The notes beneath the pieces are model-generated. The model did not search any database. It had not been told where the DNA came from and saw only the letters and a program-made list of their open reading frames with translations. From assembly GCA_963682175.1 (NCBI GenBank), contig OY821782.1:32261741-32325740 (forward strand): DNA of 64,000 nucleotides, read 5' to 3'. The translations under genes and the position numbers were made by a program. The DNA comes from Triglochin maritima (lineage: Eukaryota > Streptophyta > Magnoliopsida > Alismatales > Juncaginaceae). Below are positions 22,939 to 34,080 of the stretch, piece after piece; within the stretch, counting starts at the first letter, position 1, and every line of letters starts with the position of its first letter.

Positions 22939-23989
22939 CCAGGACGCGGCATCTAGTCAGCTGCCCAGTCAGCCAAAAGTAAAGCGCGTGTTTTTTCGAA
23001 AAATGGAAAAACCCCTGTGGCTTTCGTGCGACGGTTCCCTCTCTAACGTATCGATAAGACCGGGAAGGGACATCAGACGTGCATGTTCACATCCCGAGTT
23101 GCGAAAGAAAACCAAAAACATTTCTGATCTTTCTCACATTCCCTTTCTTAACTTTTCTCCGATTCATCACCCCAGTTCTTTTTCGTAACCCTAGATATCC
23201 GTCGACGACATGGATTCTCCACTTCAAGCTTCTCGTTCGGGGGTTGTGGTGCACCAGGTTTGTCATTTTTACCGTAACATTGAATTGTGATACTATAAAA
23301 AGGAATGTTCTCATACGGTTGGTGTCTGCTTAGGCTTCTATGCATTACTTCCAGCCCTCCAAATGTTCGTGGACCCCAATAGAGAAGGCCTTTGGGAAGT
23401 TGAGGGACGCAGAGAAAGATGTCTTCCGGGCTACCCCCTTCGGTCACTTCATCACCCTCTCCAACGTTCCTGTCGATAATGACATTATCGACTAGTTCGT
23501 GGAACACTATGACCCCGAGGAGGTGGGGTTGAGGTCGGCTCTGGGGTAGTACACTTCACCGCCGAATACGTTGCCCTAATTTTGGGGCTGAGATTACATG
23601 GGAAGGCTGTCAGGATGCATCCGAAGGAAGTCGCAACCCGACAGAGGGAGATTCTGAACAACACCCAACTATCTGCACAGATGATGGCTATAAGATATTT
23701 GGTTGATGAGGAGAAGGAGTACGTTTGGCTACCATTTGTTACATCTTCAGCCATTTTTTGTTCTGCGATGGCACCCATCGAACCAAAATTTTGTTCCTCG
23801 ACCACTTGGCCAACTTGACTAGGCTACACAAGTACGCGTGGGCCGAGGTTGTTCACGAGGCACTTGTGACGGGTCTGGAGAAGGCAAACTGGGATTTACG
23901 CGCTAGGAGATCTACCGGTTCTTCTATTTTAAGAAGGGGATACGTCGAGGGGTGTGTTGTTGTACTACAGGTAATTGTTCTTCCCAATT

Positions 23990-25075
23990 TAAGTTGTTGT
24001 TTGTCCTTTTTAAGTTATTCTTCTTCATTTTTATGTTATACTTGTTCCTTTTTATGTTATACTTGTTCCTTTTTACGTTACGTTAGTTCCTTTTTAAGGT
24101 TCGTTTGTTCATTTTTATGTTTCGCTTGTTCCTTTTTAAGTTTCGCTTGTTCCTTTTATGTTATACTTGTCTTTTTTAAGTTTCGTTTGTTCCTTTTTAA
24201 GTTGTTGTTTGTTGTTTTTTAGGAAAACGTTTGTTCCTTTTTATGTTGTACTTGTTCCTTTTTAAGTTATGCTTCTTCCTTTTTAAGTTATGTTTCTTCC
24301 TTTTTATGTTATACTTGTTCCTTTTTCAATTAGACTTCTTACTTTTTATGTTATACTTGTTTCTTTTTAAGTTTCGTTGGTTCCTTTTATGTTATACTTG
24401 TTCCTTTTTAAGTTAGGTTGGTTCCTTTTTATGTTATGCTTGTTCCTTTTTAAGTTTCGTTTGTTTCTTTGTAAGTTATAGTTGTTCATTTTTAAGTTTC
24501 GTTTGTTCCTTTTTAAGTTATGTTTCTTCCTTTTTATGTTATACTTGTCTTTTTTAAGTTTCGTTTGTTCCTTTTTAAGTTGCTGTTTGTTCCTTTTTAG
24601 GAAAACATTTGTTCCTTTTTATGTTGTACTTGTTCCTTTTTAAGAAAACGTTTGTTCCTTTTTATGTTGTACTTGTTCCTTTTTAAGTTATGCTTTTTTC
24701 TTTTTTTAGTTATGTTTTTTTCCTTTTTATGTTATACTTGTCCTTTTTAAGTTTGTTCATTTTTAAGTTTCGTTTGTTCCTTTTTAAGTTGTTGTTTGTT
24801 CTTTTTTAGGTAACGTTTGTTCCTTTTTATGTTGTACTTGTTCCTTTTTAAGTTATGCTCTTCATTTTTATGTTATACTTGTTCCTTTTTAAGTTTCGTT
24901 TGTTCCTTTTTAAGTTGTTGTTTGTTTCTTTTTAGGAAAACATTTTTATTTTTAAGAAAACGTTTGTTCCTTTTTATGTTATATTTGTTCCTTTTTAAGT
25001 TATTTTTTCCCTTTTTAAGTTATGCTTTTTCCATTTTATGTTATACTTATTCCTTTTTAATTTGTTTTTGAATTA
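23990..25075 (+). repeat. 21-bp minisatellite filling intron 2 of the Ulp1 gene
   Basis: The repeat core is TTGTTCCTTTTTAAGTT with variable spacers (TTCG, ATG, ATAC, GTTG) giving a period of 21-22 bp. The array fills nearly the whole intron 23971-25094 and is T-rich on the sense strand. Arrays with the reverse-complement core lie at 32640-34030 and 35417-36170. Phe/Leu-rich open frames through it are artefacts. Confidence 0.9.
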
Positions 25076-25439
25076 ATCGGTATCTCCTTCTTAGGTATGG
25101 CTGTGTGAGAAGTTCAACCTGGCAGAGCCTAAAATGGAAGGTCAACCTAGGTGGAATCGTTGGTCGAGCATGTTTGGAAAACGGGTCATCCTGAAGAAAT
25201 GGGAGGAAATGGGCATCACCCTTTCAAAAATTTACGAGGGCGACTTCAATAAGACTCAGCCGACGACCTTTACGCAGAAAGAGAGGGAAATCGTTGGTCT
25301 GGCTGAAAAAAACTCAACCAACCCTACGAACCAATAGTGATTGCCAGTCAACAAGCACCGAACCGAGGCTGCAATTGAGGGACTGCAGCATCCCTCGGGA
25401 TCCATTGCGGGAAGAATTGGAGTTTGCAGGGTTGAAGAC

Positions 25440-26470
25440 AAAATGACTTCAAGCAGAAGTTGCCCTGAATGAGGCAAATGAAGAGGTTAAGAGGCTGAAT
25501 GAGGAACTTAGGAAGTACCGGGAGGAAAATGAGACCCTAAGGGAAGAGATTGCATATCTTCGAGGATATTGTATAGAAGGTGGACAAGAAGGGAGAGAGG
25601 ATGAAAGGAGGGATGAAGAGCAGGAAAGAGAGGAGGAGAATAGGAGGGAAAGAGAGAATGAGATTGAGAGGGAAAGAGAAAGAGAAAGAGAAAAAGAAGA
25701 GAGCATGAGAGAGGAGAAAAAGAGAGAGGAGAGGGAAAGAGAAGAGAAGAGGAAAGAGGAGGAAAAAGAGGAGAGAGAACAGAAGAGGCAAGAGGAGGAG
25801 AAAAGGAGAGAGGAGAGGGAAAGAGAAGAGAAAAGGAAAGAGGAGGAAAAACAGAGGGAGAGAGAACAGAAGAGAATAGAGGAGGAGAAAAGGAGAGAAG
25901 AGAGGGAAAGAGAAGAGAATAGTTTGTTGTTTGGTCCTCGTTTTTTTGTATAGTCACTTCACCTACAATGCTGACATGATATATTGTTTAATGTAGGGTA
26001 GAAGCCGGGTATGCATTTGGCATACACCCGCATTCATCATGACTCAGTTTTGTACTCAATTTTGTAGGTTGTAAACTTTACTTAGATTTATAAAATTCGA
26101 GGCGAAGCCTCCCTTTTGCTTTGCAAAAAAAAAAGAAGAGAAAAGGAAAGAGGAGGAAAAAAAGAGGGAGAGAGAACAGAAGAGAATAGAAGAGGAAAAG
26201 AGGAGGGAGGAAGAGGAAAGAGAGAGGAAAGAAGACGAGAAGAGAGACAGCGAAAGAAGAGAGAAGAGGAAAGCCGATGATAAAAGGTGGGAGGCCGAAG
26301 CTTCAAAGAAGAGGTTGAGGGAAGAGGTAGAAAGAAAGAGGGTAGAGGAGGAAAATGAGAAAGAGAAGGAGAGGGAGAAAGAAGAGAAACGAATAGAGGA
26401 GAGAAGAGAGGGGGATAAGCAGAATGAGAAAAAAAAGGATGAGGGAAAGGAAAAACCCATGAGGGCAGAC
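25440..26470 (+). repeat. Purine-rich repeat coding a Lys/Glu/Arg coiled coil
   Basis: GAGAGGAAAGAGAAGAG-type strings encode REEREREEKRKEEE-like segments in the Ulp1 gene frame. The array is interrupted by the probable retroposon at 25920-26131. Upstream (25455-25545) the frame reads NEANEEVKRLNEELRKYREE, a canonical coiled coil, so the repeats extend an existing helix. Confidence 0.75.
25920..26131 (+). mobile_element. Probable poly-A-tailed retroposon insertion
   Basis: About 205 bp of non-repetitive sequence breaks the purine-rich repeat and ends in GCCTCCCTTTTGCTTTGC followed by a run of As. The repeat then resumes as AGAAGAGAAAAGG. The flanks share AGAAGAGAA, which could be a target duplication, although the host repeat itself contains that string. 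A poly-A tail suggests a SINE or a 5'-truncated LINE. The family was not recognised. Confidence 0.5.
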
Positions 26471-26483
26471 TGGGGGGGCCAAC

Positions 26484-27949
26484 CTAATCTTAATTATAAT
26501 CATGTAGAGTAGCACACATATTGCATTGCATATATATTACTTTGTGGTAACCTCTACAGGTGATCATGACTCAAGGAAGAAAGGAAATCAAGTCAAGACA
26601 TATAATCAAGCTCATTCGAAGACATGTATTTTGTATTTCTTTGAGTCTTTAGGAACTTGTGTATATTGAGCATACTTGAGCTAAAATCAACTTAAACACA
26701 CACTAGGTTCCTTATAGAAGTCACACACAAAATTTCACATAATCTGGACTTCAATAGATCACCCAAACTTAGACCGGAAAACAATAAACCTGAACCTTAA
26801 CTGTCTGCCCACATTCGGTCGACCGCAACAGGCCGTTCGATCGACCGGATCATCAAGTATTCTGTTTTGTGTTTCCCTGTCCAGTTTCGGTCGACCACGC
26901 CTTCTCTTTAGGTCGACCATTTGAACTTAATTTTCCGACCGTTATTTTTGTCGTATATACCCAACGGTCGTTTTCGTATTAAAACAATAATACCCCAAAT
27001 ACATTTCATGTATCGGTCGACCGAGGACCAAGATCGGTCAATCGTTTGTCCATCTATTGACAAACCCCAAAGTGCCTGTTGAAAATCGGTCGACTGCTAG
27101 ACCTGTTTCGGTCGACCGAATATCCGATTGTTTGTCAACCCCAAAGTGCCTGGTACAAATCGGTCGACCGTTCCCCTTTTAGGTGTTCGATCAATGACTT
27201 AAGTGTACCTAAGTCGTAGCGTTGGTCGGTCGACCGTTTCCTTACCGGTCGACCGAACCTTGTGCAAAACTGCCAAACGGTCGACCGTTCTTCCAGTTTC
27301 GGTCGACCGAATTTATCCAGAATTGGGTCCTGCAGTTTCTGTTTTGTGTAATCACACTTCAACTCACACCCAATCAAACTCAACGGCTCTATTCTCTCTA
27401 ATGCCTATATAAGGAGTTGTAAAACACATTTTAACACAACTCTCCCACTACAAACTTGTCCCAAACTTTAGAGAGAATCCCAAACACTCCAAACCTCAAT
27501 TTCCACACTTTAGTGATCAATTCCTTAATCCTACTCAAGTGTGCTCAAGTTTAGAGAGTGTTGTTCCACTCAACCTTTGTTCAAGAAGCAAGGACTTCGG
27601 TGAAAGCCCGAAGTGTTCCTCTCGGATTGTGAGAGAAGAAAGTCATGCTCGCGAGGTTGTTCGCGGAGTTTGTTTTGTAAAAGGCATTCTCTCCCGGCCC
27701 GGAACGGGGAGTGGTTAGTGAAGACGTAGGCGGAGCTCGCGGAGTCGAGCGGAGCTTACAAGAGAAGACTAGGACCCGGGTGGGGTGCCGAAACTCTATA
27801 AAATCCCCCGTGTCGATTGTGGTTTGCTTTTCGATTCCTTTACTTGCTTGTTTTATTTAGATTCCGCTGTGCATATTTTGATTGCTTAAACAAGTAGAGT
27901 ATTAGGTGATTAGCCTTAATTGTGGACCCATAACCCACACGATCCAACA
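26484..27949 (+). repeat. 5' LTR of the gag-only element (first ~45 bases missing)
   Basis: It aligns base for base with 30320-31784 apart from scattered differences, and ends GATCCAACA at 27949. It carries more than ten copies or near copies of CGGTCGACCG between 26815 and 27310 and a CTATATAAGG TATA box at 27405-27414. Confidence 0.92.
27405..27414 (+). promoter_or_regulatory. LTR promoter TATA box (5' LTR)
   Basis: CTATATAAGG lies downstream of the CGGTCGACCG cluster and is conserved at 31240-31249 in the 3' LTR. It probably sets the start of the element's transcript. Confidence 0.65.
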
Positions 27950-27951
27950 TT

Positions 27952-27963
27952 TGGTATCAGAGC
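27952..27963 (+). promoter_or_regulatory. Primer binding site (tRNA-Met initiator)
   Basis: TGGTATCAGAGC, two bases after the 5' LTR end. It is the complement of the 3' end of plant initiator tRNA-Met and the usual primer site of Ty1/copia elements. Confidence 0.95.
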
Positions 27964-28003
27964 CTTGTGCGCTAAATTGCTTACTTAATCGTATTTTTTT
28001 AAC

Positions 28004-29647
28004 ATGGCTAGTACATCTAATCACGTAGAGGGATTATGCACCACTCGACCTCCTTTGCTAAATGGGTCAAATTATGATTATTAGAAGAATAGGATGAAAA
28101 TATTCCTAATTTCAAATGACCTTAAGTATTGGATGTTTCTCCAAACTCCATACACACCCCCAAATGAAGATGAATTAGATTCACTCACTAGGCCCAAAAT
28201 GAAAGAAATTGAGATGAACTCAAAAATTATGAACATTCTATATTGTGGGCTAAATGAGGGGGAATATAATAGGATTAGAGGGTGTGTTAGTGCTTATGAG
28301 ATTTGGCATAGATTGCAAATGCATCATGAGGGGGATAGCAAAACTAAGGAAACTCGCATTAGTCTCCTCATGCATAAATATGAGATTTTTTCTATGCAAA
28401 TCGGTGAAAACATAAGCGAAATGAACACTCACTTCACCGATATCACGAACTCTCTTTTGGTTCTTGGAAGAAGATTAAATGAAGGAGAGATGACAAGGAA
28501 ATTCCTCCGGTCGCTAAGTCACGATTGGGAAGATAAGGTGGTCGCAATTGAAGAAGCACACGACCTTTCCCAACTCAAGATGGAGGAGTTAATTGGAAAT
28601 CTCATGGCGTATGAGCTGCAAATTAACCATCGGAAGGAGAAGGAAGCATCCAAGAACAAATTCACCTTGGGATTACATGCAAATATTGACCAACCAAGGA
28701 GGAGTGTAGAAGATAAGGACATTGAAGTACTAGCAAAAGACTTCTTCAAATACCTCAAGAAGGATAAGGGAGAAAAGAATGAAAGAAGAGGTAGAAGAAG
28801 TGAAAAGAGAGAAAAAGAAAAGGAGAAGGAGGAGAGTGAAAATGAGAGAAAAGAAGGGGAGAAGAAAAAGGAGAGAAGGGAGAGGAGAAGAGAAAAGGAG
28901 AAGAGCAAGAGAAGAGAAAAGAAGGAGGAAGCACACAAGGCTACATGGGATGATTCTTCATCACCATCTTCATCGTCGTCTTCCTTGCAAAGTAGAAGAG
29001 AAGTGGCTCACTCATGCTTCATGGCTATTGAAGATCAAAGTGAGGTAGAATCTAACTCTTGTTCCAGTAATTCATGCTCAACTAAGTCATATTATAGTGA
29101 TAGCTCACATTCTAGTGTTAATGAAGAAACTTATGCACATGTTGAGCTTCAAAATGCATTTCATGACTTAGTTAAACAATATGAGATCATTTGTGATAAA
29201 AATAAGAATGCTAGAAAGCTAATCAAAGATCTCCAAAGTCAAATTGAAACATGCATGAATGAGAAGAATGAGGTGGTTGCTAAACTAGAAAACAATGCAT
29301 CAAATCTTGATAAATTTAAAGCAACACCCATAGATTGTGAACAATTAGATCTTCATGCCTACAATATGCAATTAAGAAAAGATCTAGAAAAGTTCACAAA
29401 TGTAACTAAAATGCTTAACATGCTATTAGGAAGTCAAAGACAATCTTTGCAAAAACATGGTTTAGGATTTAATGTCAAATTGAAAAACCATGCTTCCAAT
29501 ACAACTTTAAATGGAAAGCACTTAGTTGTAAAGCATACTTCCTCAAGTGTGTGGACTCCTAAAACCAAATTGGTTTGGGTTCCCAAAACTAACATTCAAG
29601 GACCCAAAGTTGTTTGGGTACCAAAATCCACACTTGTAGGTGCTTGA
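28004..29647 (+). pseudogene. Copia-type Gag (UBN2 domain) with an amber stop and no zinc knuckle
   Basis: The natural start is the ATG at 28004 (MASTSNHVEG). A TAG at 28082-28084 stands where a conserved Trp of the NYDYW motif would be. Past it the frame runs to 29647. Gag/UBN2 landmarks are GCVSAYEIWHRLQMHHEG, KFLRSLSHDWEDKV and MEELIGNLMAYE. Residues about 252-310 are almost all Lys, Arg and Glu and lie where related Gags carry a CCHC knuckle, of which none is seen. ATWDDSSS, a Ser-rich stretch, a coiled coil and VWVPK repeats follow. The C-terminus resembles Sire/Maximus-type Gags. Without read-through of the stop, only an internal start (28094) could make most of the protein. Confidence 0.85.
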
Positions 29648-30274
29648 GGAAGGAATCGGTGGTGACCGGGTGAGCTCAAGAGTCAAATTCAAATCCGGTT
29701 GCATCACCAAATGAGATTGGAACCAATTCAAGCTTCAAGTTGGTATAATTTCCTATCCTTTAAACGTTTCGATAAAATTGGTCCTTGTCTAGATTTATAT
29801 GTTTAATTCATTGCAAATCATTAACCCTATTCATTGCAAATCATATATCACATCCATTGATCATAAATGTCAAATTTTGAATGGATGTTAGAATAAGGCT
29901 TAAATTGAAACTAAATTGAACTTAAATTGAATCATACTCATAGTTTCCATCTAGCCTTATTGATAGGGGGAGCTTATATGTTATATCTTTCATTAGAGTA
30001 ATGAAGTGCAAAATTTAGGGGGAGCAACTTCATTACAAGACATCCACAATTGATGCCTTCAATTGTATAATCTTTGTGTTATTAATATCAATTTTTGATG
30101 GATGTCAAAGGGGGAGAGATAATTAAGGGGGTAACTTGGAATTTTGTAATAAAATTGAACAAAAACTATGCACATAAATAAGGGGAGCATTATTATGCAT
30201 AGTTTACATAATACAAATTCCATGTATTAAGATATAGTTAAGATATAGGTTGCCATCATCAAAAAGGGGGAGAT
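29648..30274 (+). other. Untranslated 3' internal region with several polypurine tracts
   Basis: Between the gag stop and the 3' LTR no coding sequence is seen. GGGGGAG-type purine tracts occur at about 29966, 30019, 30110, 30134 and 30180 and at the true polypurine position 30261-30274 (AAAAAGGGGGAGAT). Multiple tracts are common upstream of the 3' LTR in Sire-type elements. Confidence 0.7.
30261..30274 (+). promoter_or_regulatory. Polypurine tract (plus-strand primer)
   Basis: AAAAAGGGGGAGAT directly precedes the TGTTGG start of the 3' LTR. Confidence 0.88.
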
Positions 30275-31784
30275 TGTTGGCTTTTTGGCCTTAATCTATG
30301 TTTTGATGATTTAATCAATCTAATCTTAATTATAATCATGTAGAGTAGCACACATATTGCATTGCATATATATTGCTTTGTGCTAACCTCTACAGGTGAT
30401 CAAGACTCAAGGAAGAAAGGAAATCAAGTCAAGACATGTAATCAAGCTCATTTGAAGACATGTATTTTGTATTTCTTTGAGTCTTTAGGAGCTTATGTAA
30501 ATTGAGCATACTTGAGCTAAAATCAACTTAAACACACACTAGGTTCCTTATAGAAGTCACACACGAAATTTCACATAATTTGGACTTCAATAGATCACCC
30601 AAACATAGACCGGAAAACACTAAACCTGAACCCTAACTGTCTGCCCATATTCGGTCGACCGCAACAAGCCGTTCGGTCGACCGGATGATCAAGTATTCTG
30701 TTTTATGTTTCCCTGTCTAGTTTCGGTCGATCGCACCTTCTCTTTCGGTCGACCGTTTAACCTTAATTTTCTGACCGTTATTTTTGTCGTATATACCCAA
30801 CGGTCGTATTCGTATTAAACCAAAAATACCCCAAATACATTTCATGTATCGGTCGACATAGGACTATGATCGGTCGACCGTTTGTCCATCTTTTGACAAA
30901 CCCGAATCTCCTGTTGAAAAACGGTCGACCGCTAGACCTGTTTCGGTTGACCGAATATCCGATTGTTTGTCAACCCCAAAGTGCCTGGTACAAATCGGTC
31001 GACCGTTCCCCTTTTAGGTGTTCGATCGATGACTTAAGTGTACCTAAGTCGTAGCGTTGGTCGGTCGACCGTTTCCTTACCGGTCGACCGAACCTTGTGC
31101 AAAACTGCCAAACGGTCGACCGTTCTTCTCGTTTCGGTCGACCGAATTTATCCGGAATTGGGTCCTGCAGTTTCTGTTTTGTGTAATCACACTTCAACTC
31201 ACGCCCAATCAAACCCAACGGCTCTATTCTCTCTAATGCCTATATAAGGAGTTGTAAAACACATTTTAACACAACTCTCCAACTACAAACTTGTCCCAAA
31301 CTTTAGAGAGAAGCCCAAACAATCCAAACCTTAATTTCCACACTTTAGTGATCAATTCCTTAATCCTACTCAAGTGTGCTCAAGTTTAGAGAGTGTTGTT
31401 CCACTCAACCTTTGTTCAAGAAGCAAGGACTTCAGTTAAAGCCCGAAGTGTTCCTCTCGGATTGTGAGAGAAGAAAGTCAAGCTCGCGAGGTTGTTCGCA
31501 GAGTTTGTTTGGTAAAAGGCGTTCTCTCCCGACCCGGAACGGGGAGTGGTTAGTGAAGACGTAGGCGGAGCTCGCGGAGTCGAGCGGAGCTTACAATAGA
31601 GGACTAGGACCCGGGTGGGGTGCCGAACCTCTATAAAATCCCCCGTGTCGATTGTGGTTTTCTTTTCGATTCCTTTACTTGCTTGTTTTATTTAGATTCC
31701 GCTGTGCATATTTTGATTGCTTAAACAAGTAGAGTATTAGGTGATTAGCCTTAATTGTGGACCCATAACCCACACGATCCAACA
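30275..31784 (+). repeat. 3' LTR of the gag-only element
   Basis: It starts TGTTGGC and ends GATCCAACA, with short inverted ends TGTTGG/CCAACA. It contains the CGGTCGACCG cluster at 30650-31145 and the TATA box at 31240-31249. Its 5' 45 bases have no partner in the 5' LTR. Confidence 0.93.
31240..31249 (+). promoter_or_regulatory. LTR promoter TATA box (3' LTR)
   Basis: CTATATAAGG, identical to the 5' LTR box. Transcription from here would run into the Ulp1 catalytic region downstream. Confidence 0.6.
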
Positions 31785-32639
31785 GTTGGCTCATCACGGG
31801 AGAGAGACTAGGCCAGACGTTGACATGGATGCATTGGCCACGTTGGGCCCCGATGAGCTGAACATTGTACTGAAGGAGACCGCAACTACACATAACCAAA
31901 GGGAGGTGATCTGGAGAGGTGATTCTTGTTTCTTCACACGTTCCAACCTCAAGGAGCTAATGACAAAGGGGATGGATTTAACCAACGAGGCGATCGACAA
32001 TATGCTTTGTGTACTTGAATAGCGCCAAAAAACAGAAAACTACCCCAAGAGGTAATTTGTATTCCAAGCTTCTATTCGGAAAGAATTATGATCGATCAAG
32101 GGAATACCATGATTGAAGAGTGGTTGGCGCCCAATCTACAAGGCCATGAACCGGGAAGCATCGTCATCGCACAACCATTGCTGTTGTCAGAACACTGGAC
32201 CCTGGTAGTTGTTAATGACTTACACAGGGAGATCTTGCATTACAACAATTGCTCTAGGGAGCTGGTCCCAGATGCGGATCCTGACAATGCGGTAGGGGTA
32301 CATGAATGTTTGGCCAAAGATGTGGGTGAATTCTGGAGAAACCGTCTTAAGGTGAACTGGCTAGTGAGATACCTGAGGGAAACGTGCCAAAGACAAATGG
32401 CGGGAAGCAACGACTGTGGTGTTTTTCTATACTACTGGATCAAATGCCTCATGCGAAAGGTCAACCCAACGGAACCGAAAAACCCTAAGACACCACTCGA
32501 TCAGGGGTGAAATGGTCTTTACTTTATTGAGGGACTCCTACTGCTGTGTTGAATTAAAGTAGTGGTTTGTAAATTAACAAATACATTTTATCGTTGTTGT
32601 AATTAAAACTTTTCCATACTCCAAAGTAATAGCTCCAAC

Positions 32640-34030
32640 ATTTAAGGTAGAACTTCATACTTAAAAATGTACAACTCAGAATTAAAAAGGATTCCCGCAA
32701 ACTTAAAAAGTAACAGACTACACTTAAAAGGTTCGACTCACATTTAAAAACGAACAAGCAACTCTTAAAAATGAACCAACTGCAGTTGAAAATGTACAAG
32801 CAATTCATAAAAAGGTACAAGCAATTCATAAAAAGGAACATACATCACTTAAAAATGTACAACTCACATTTAAAAAGGAACAAAAAACACTAAAAAGGAA
32901 AACTTCACACTTAAAAATGTACACTCACTTAAAAAGGAACAAACTACACTTAAAAAGGTACAATGCTCATTTAAAAAGGAGAACCACAAACATAAAAAGG
33001 AACAAACAATTATTAAAAAGGAACCAACTGCACTTAAAAAGGTACAACTTACAGTTAAAAATGAGACCGCAAACTTAAAAAGGAAGAAAAAATACTAGAA
33101 AAGAAAACTTCACACTTAAAAAACTAAACTCACTTAAAAAGGAACAGACTACAATTAAAAATGTACAACTCACAGTTAAAAAAGAGAACCGCAAACTTAA
33201 AAAGGAACAAGCAATTCATAAAAAAGAACATACATCACTTAAAAATGTACAACTCACAGTTAAAAAGGAACAAAAAATACTAGAAAGGAAAACTTCACTC
33301 TTAAAAAGGTATACTCACTTAAAAAGAAACAACTCACGGTTAAAAAAGAGAACCGCAAACTTAAAAAGGAACAACCAATTCTTAAAAATGAACATACATC
33401 ACTTAAAAAGGTACAACTCATAGTTAAAAAGGAGAACCGCAAACTTAAAAAGGAACAAAAAACACTAGAAAGGAAAACTTCACACTTAAAAATGTATACT
33501 CACTCAAAAAGGAACAACTCACAGTTAAAAAGGAGAACCGCAATCATAAAAAGGAACATGCAATTCTTAAAAAGGAACCAACTACACTTAAAAAAGTACA
33601 ACTCATAGTTAAAAAGGAGAACCGTCAACTTTAAAAGGAACAAAAAACATTAAAAAGGAAAACTTCACACTTAAAAAAGTACACTCACTTAAAAAGGAAC
33701 ATACTACACTTAAAAAGATACAACGCTCATTTAAAAAGGAGAACCGCAAACATAAAAAGAAACAAACAATTCTTAAAAGGAACCAACTGCACTTAAAAGG
33801 AACAACTCACAGTTAAAAAGGAAAACCGCCAACTTTAAAAGGAACAAAAAATACTAAAAATGAAAACTTCACACTTAAAAAGGTACACTCACTTAAAAAG
33901 GTACAACTGACACTTAAAAAGGAGAACTGCAAGCTTAAAAATGAACAACTACACTAGAAAGGAAAACTTCACACTTTAAAAGGTACAACTCACAATTAAA
34001 AGGGAACAACTTTACACTTAAGAATAAACT
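32640..34030 (-). repeat. 21-bp minisatellite between the convergent Ulp1 and FAR1 genes
   Basis: On the plus strand the units read ACTTAAAAAGGAACA with variable linkers (AACTCACAGTT, CGCAAACTT), the reverse complement of the core in the Ulp1 intron. The array begins about 120 bp after the Ulp1 stop and ends about 50 bp before the FAR1 stop. Linkers are more varied than in the other two arrays. Confidence 0.88.
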
Positions 34031-34080
34031 GTTGTCTTACAAATGTGTACAAAATTCAAAGACCAAGCCTTGGTACATAA

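Larger units (their letters stand above)
26484..31784 (+). mobile_element. Gag-only Ty1/copia-type LTR retrotransposon (TR-GAG-like), inside the Ulp1 gene
   Basis: Two LTRs (26484-27949 and 30275-31784) flank a tRNA-Met primer site, a gag frame and a polypurine tract. The internal region is only 2.3 kb and has no protease, integrase, reverse transcriptase or RNase H. This fits the TR-GAG class of non-autonomous elements that rely on a relative's enzymes. The 5' LTR lacks about the first 45 bases of the 3' LTR, and no 5-bp duplication was found, so the left junction has been altered. Ulp1 coding sequence resumes right after the 3' LTR. Confidence 0.87.
23210..32510 (+). pseudogene. DUF1985/Ulp1 (peptidase C48) gene of MULE A, interrupted
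   Basis: Exons: 23210-23257 (ATG start), 23334-23970, and from 25095, with GT..AG introns 23258-23333 and 23971-25094. The N-terminal region has FGHFITLSNVPVD, LILGLRLHGK, HFLFCDGTHRTKILFLDHLA and YAWAEVVHEALV, then YVEGCVVVLQ joined to VWLCEKFNLAEP, a DUF1985-like arrangement. A long Lys/Glu/Arg coiled coil follows (25440-26470). The protease part (31795-32510) has SEHWTLVVVNDLH, ILHYNNCSREL and QRQMAGSNDCGVFLYYW, so the catalytic His, Gln and Cys (codon 32415-32417) remain. In-frame stops (for example at 25335), frameshifts near 23550, 23730 and 32030, and two insertions break it. The family removes or processes SUMO. Confidence 0.75.

Noticed and set aside
24003..25071. Long Phe/Leu-rich open frames such as 24231-24416 and 24817-25071, which look like membrane proteins
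   Set aside because: They are translations of the T-rich 21-bp minisatellite inside an intron. Unit-level repetition and frame independence show they are not genes.
25449..26515. Minus-strand Ser/Leu-rich frames resembling signal peptides or mucins
   Set aside because: They are the antisense of the Lys/Glu/Arg coiled-coil repeat of the Ulp1 gene. The plus strand has the matching domain context.
27952..27963. Possible tRNA fragment (TGGTATCAGAGC)
   Set aside because: It is the tRNA-Met primer site of the retrotransposon. No cloverleaf surrounds it.
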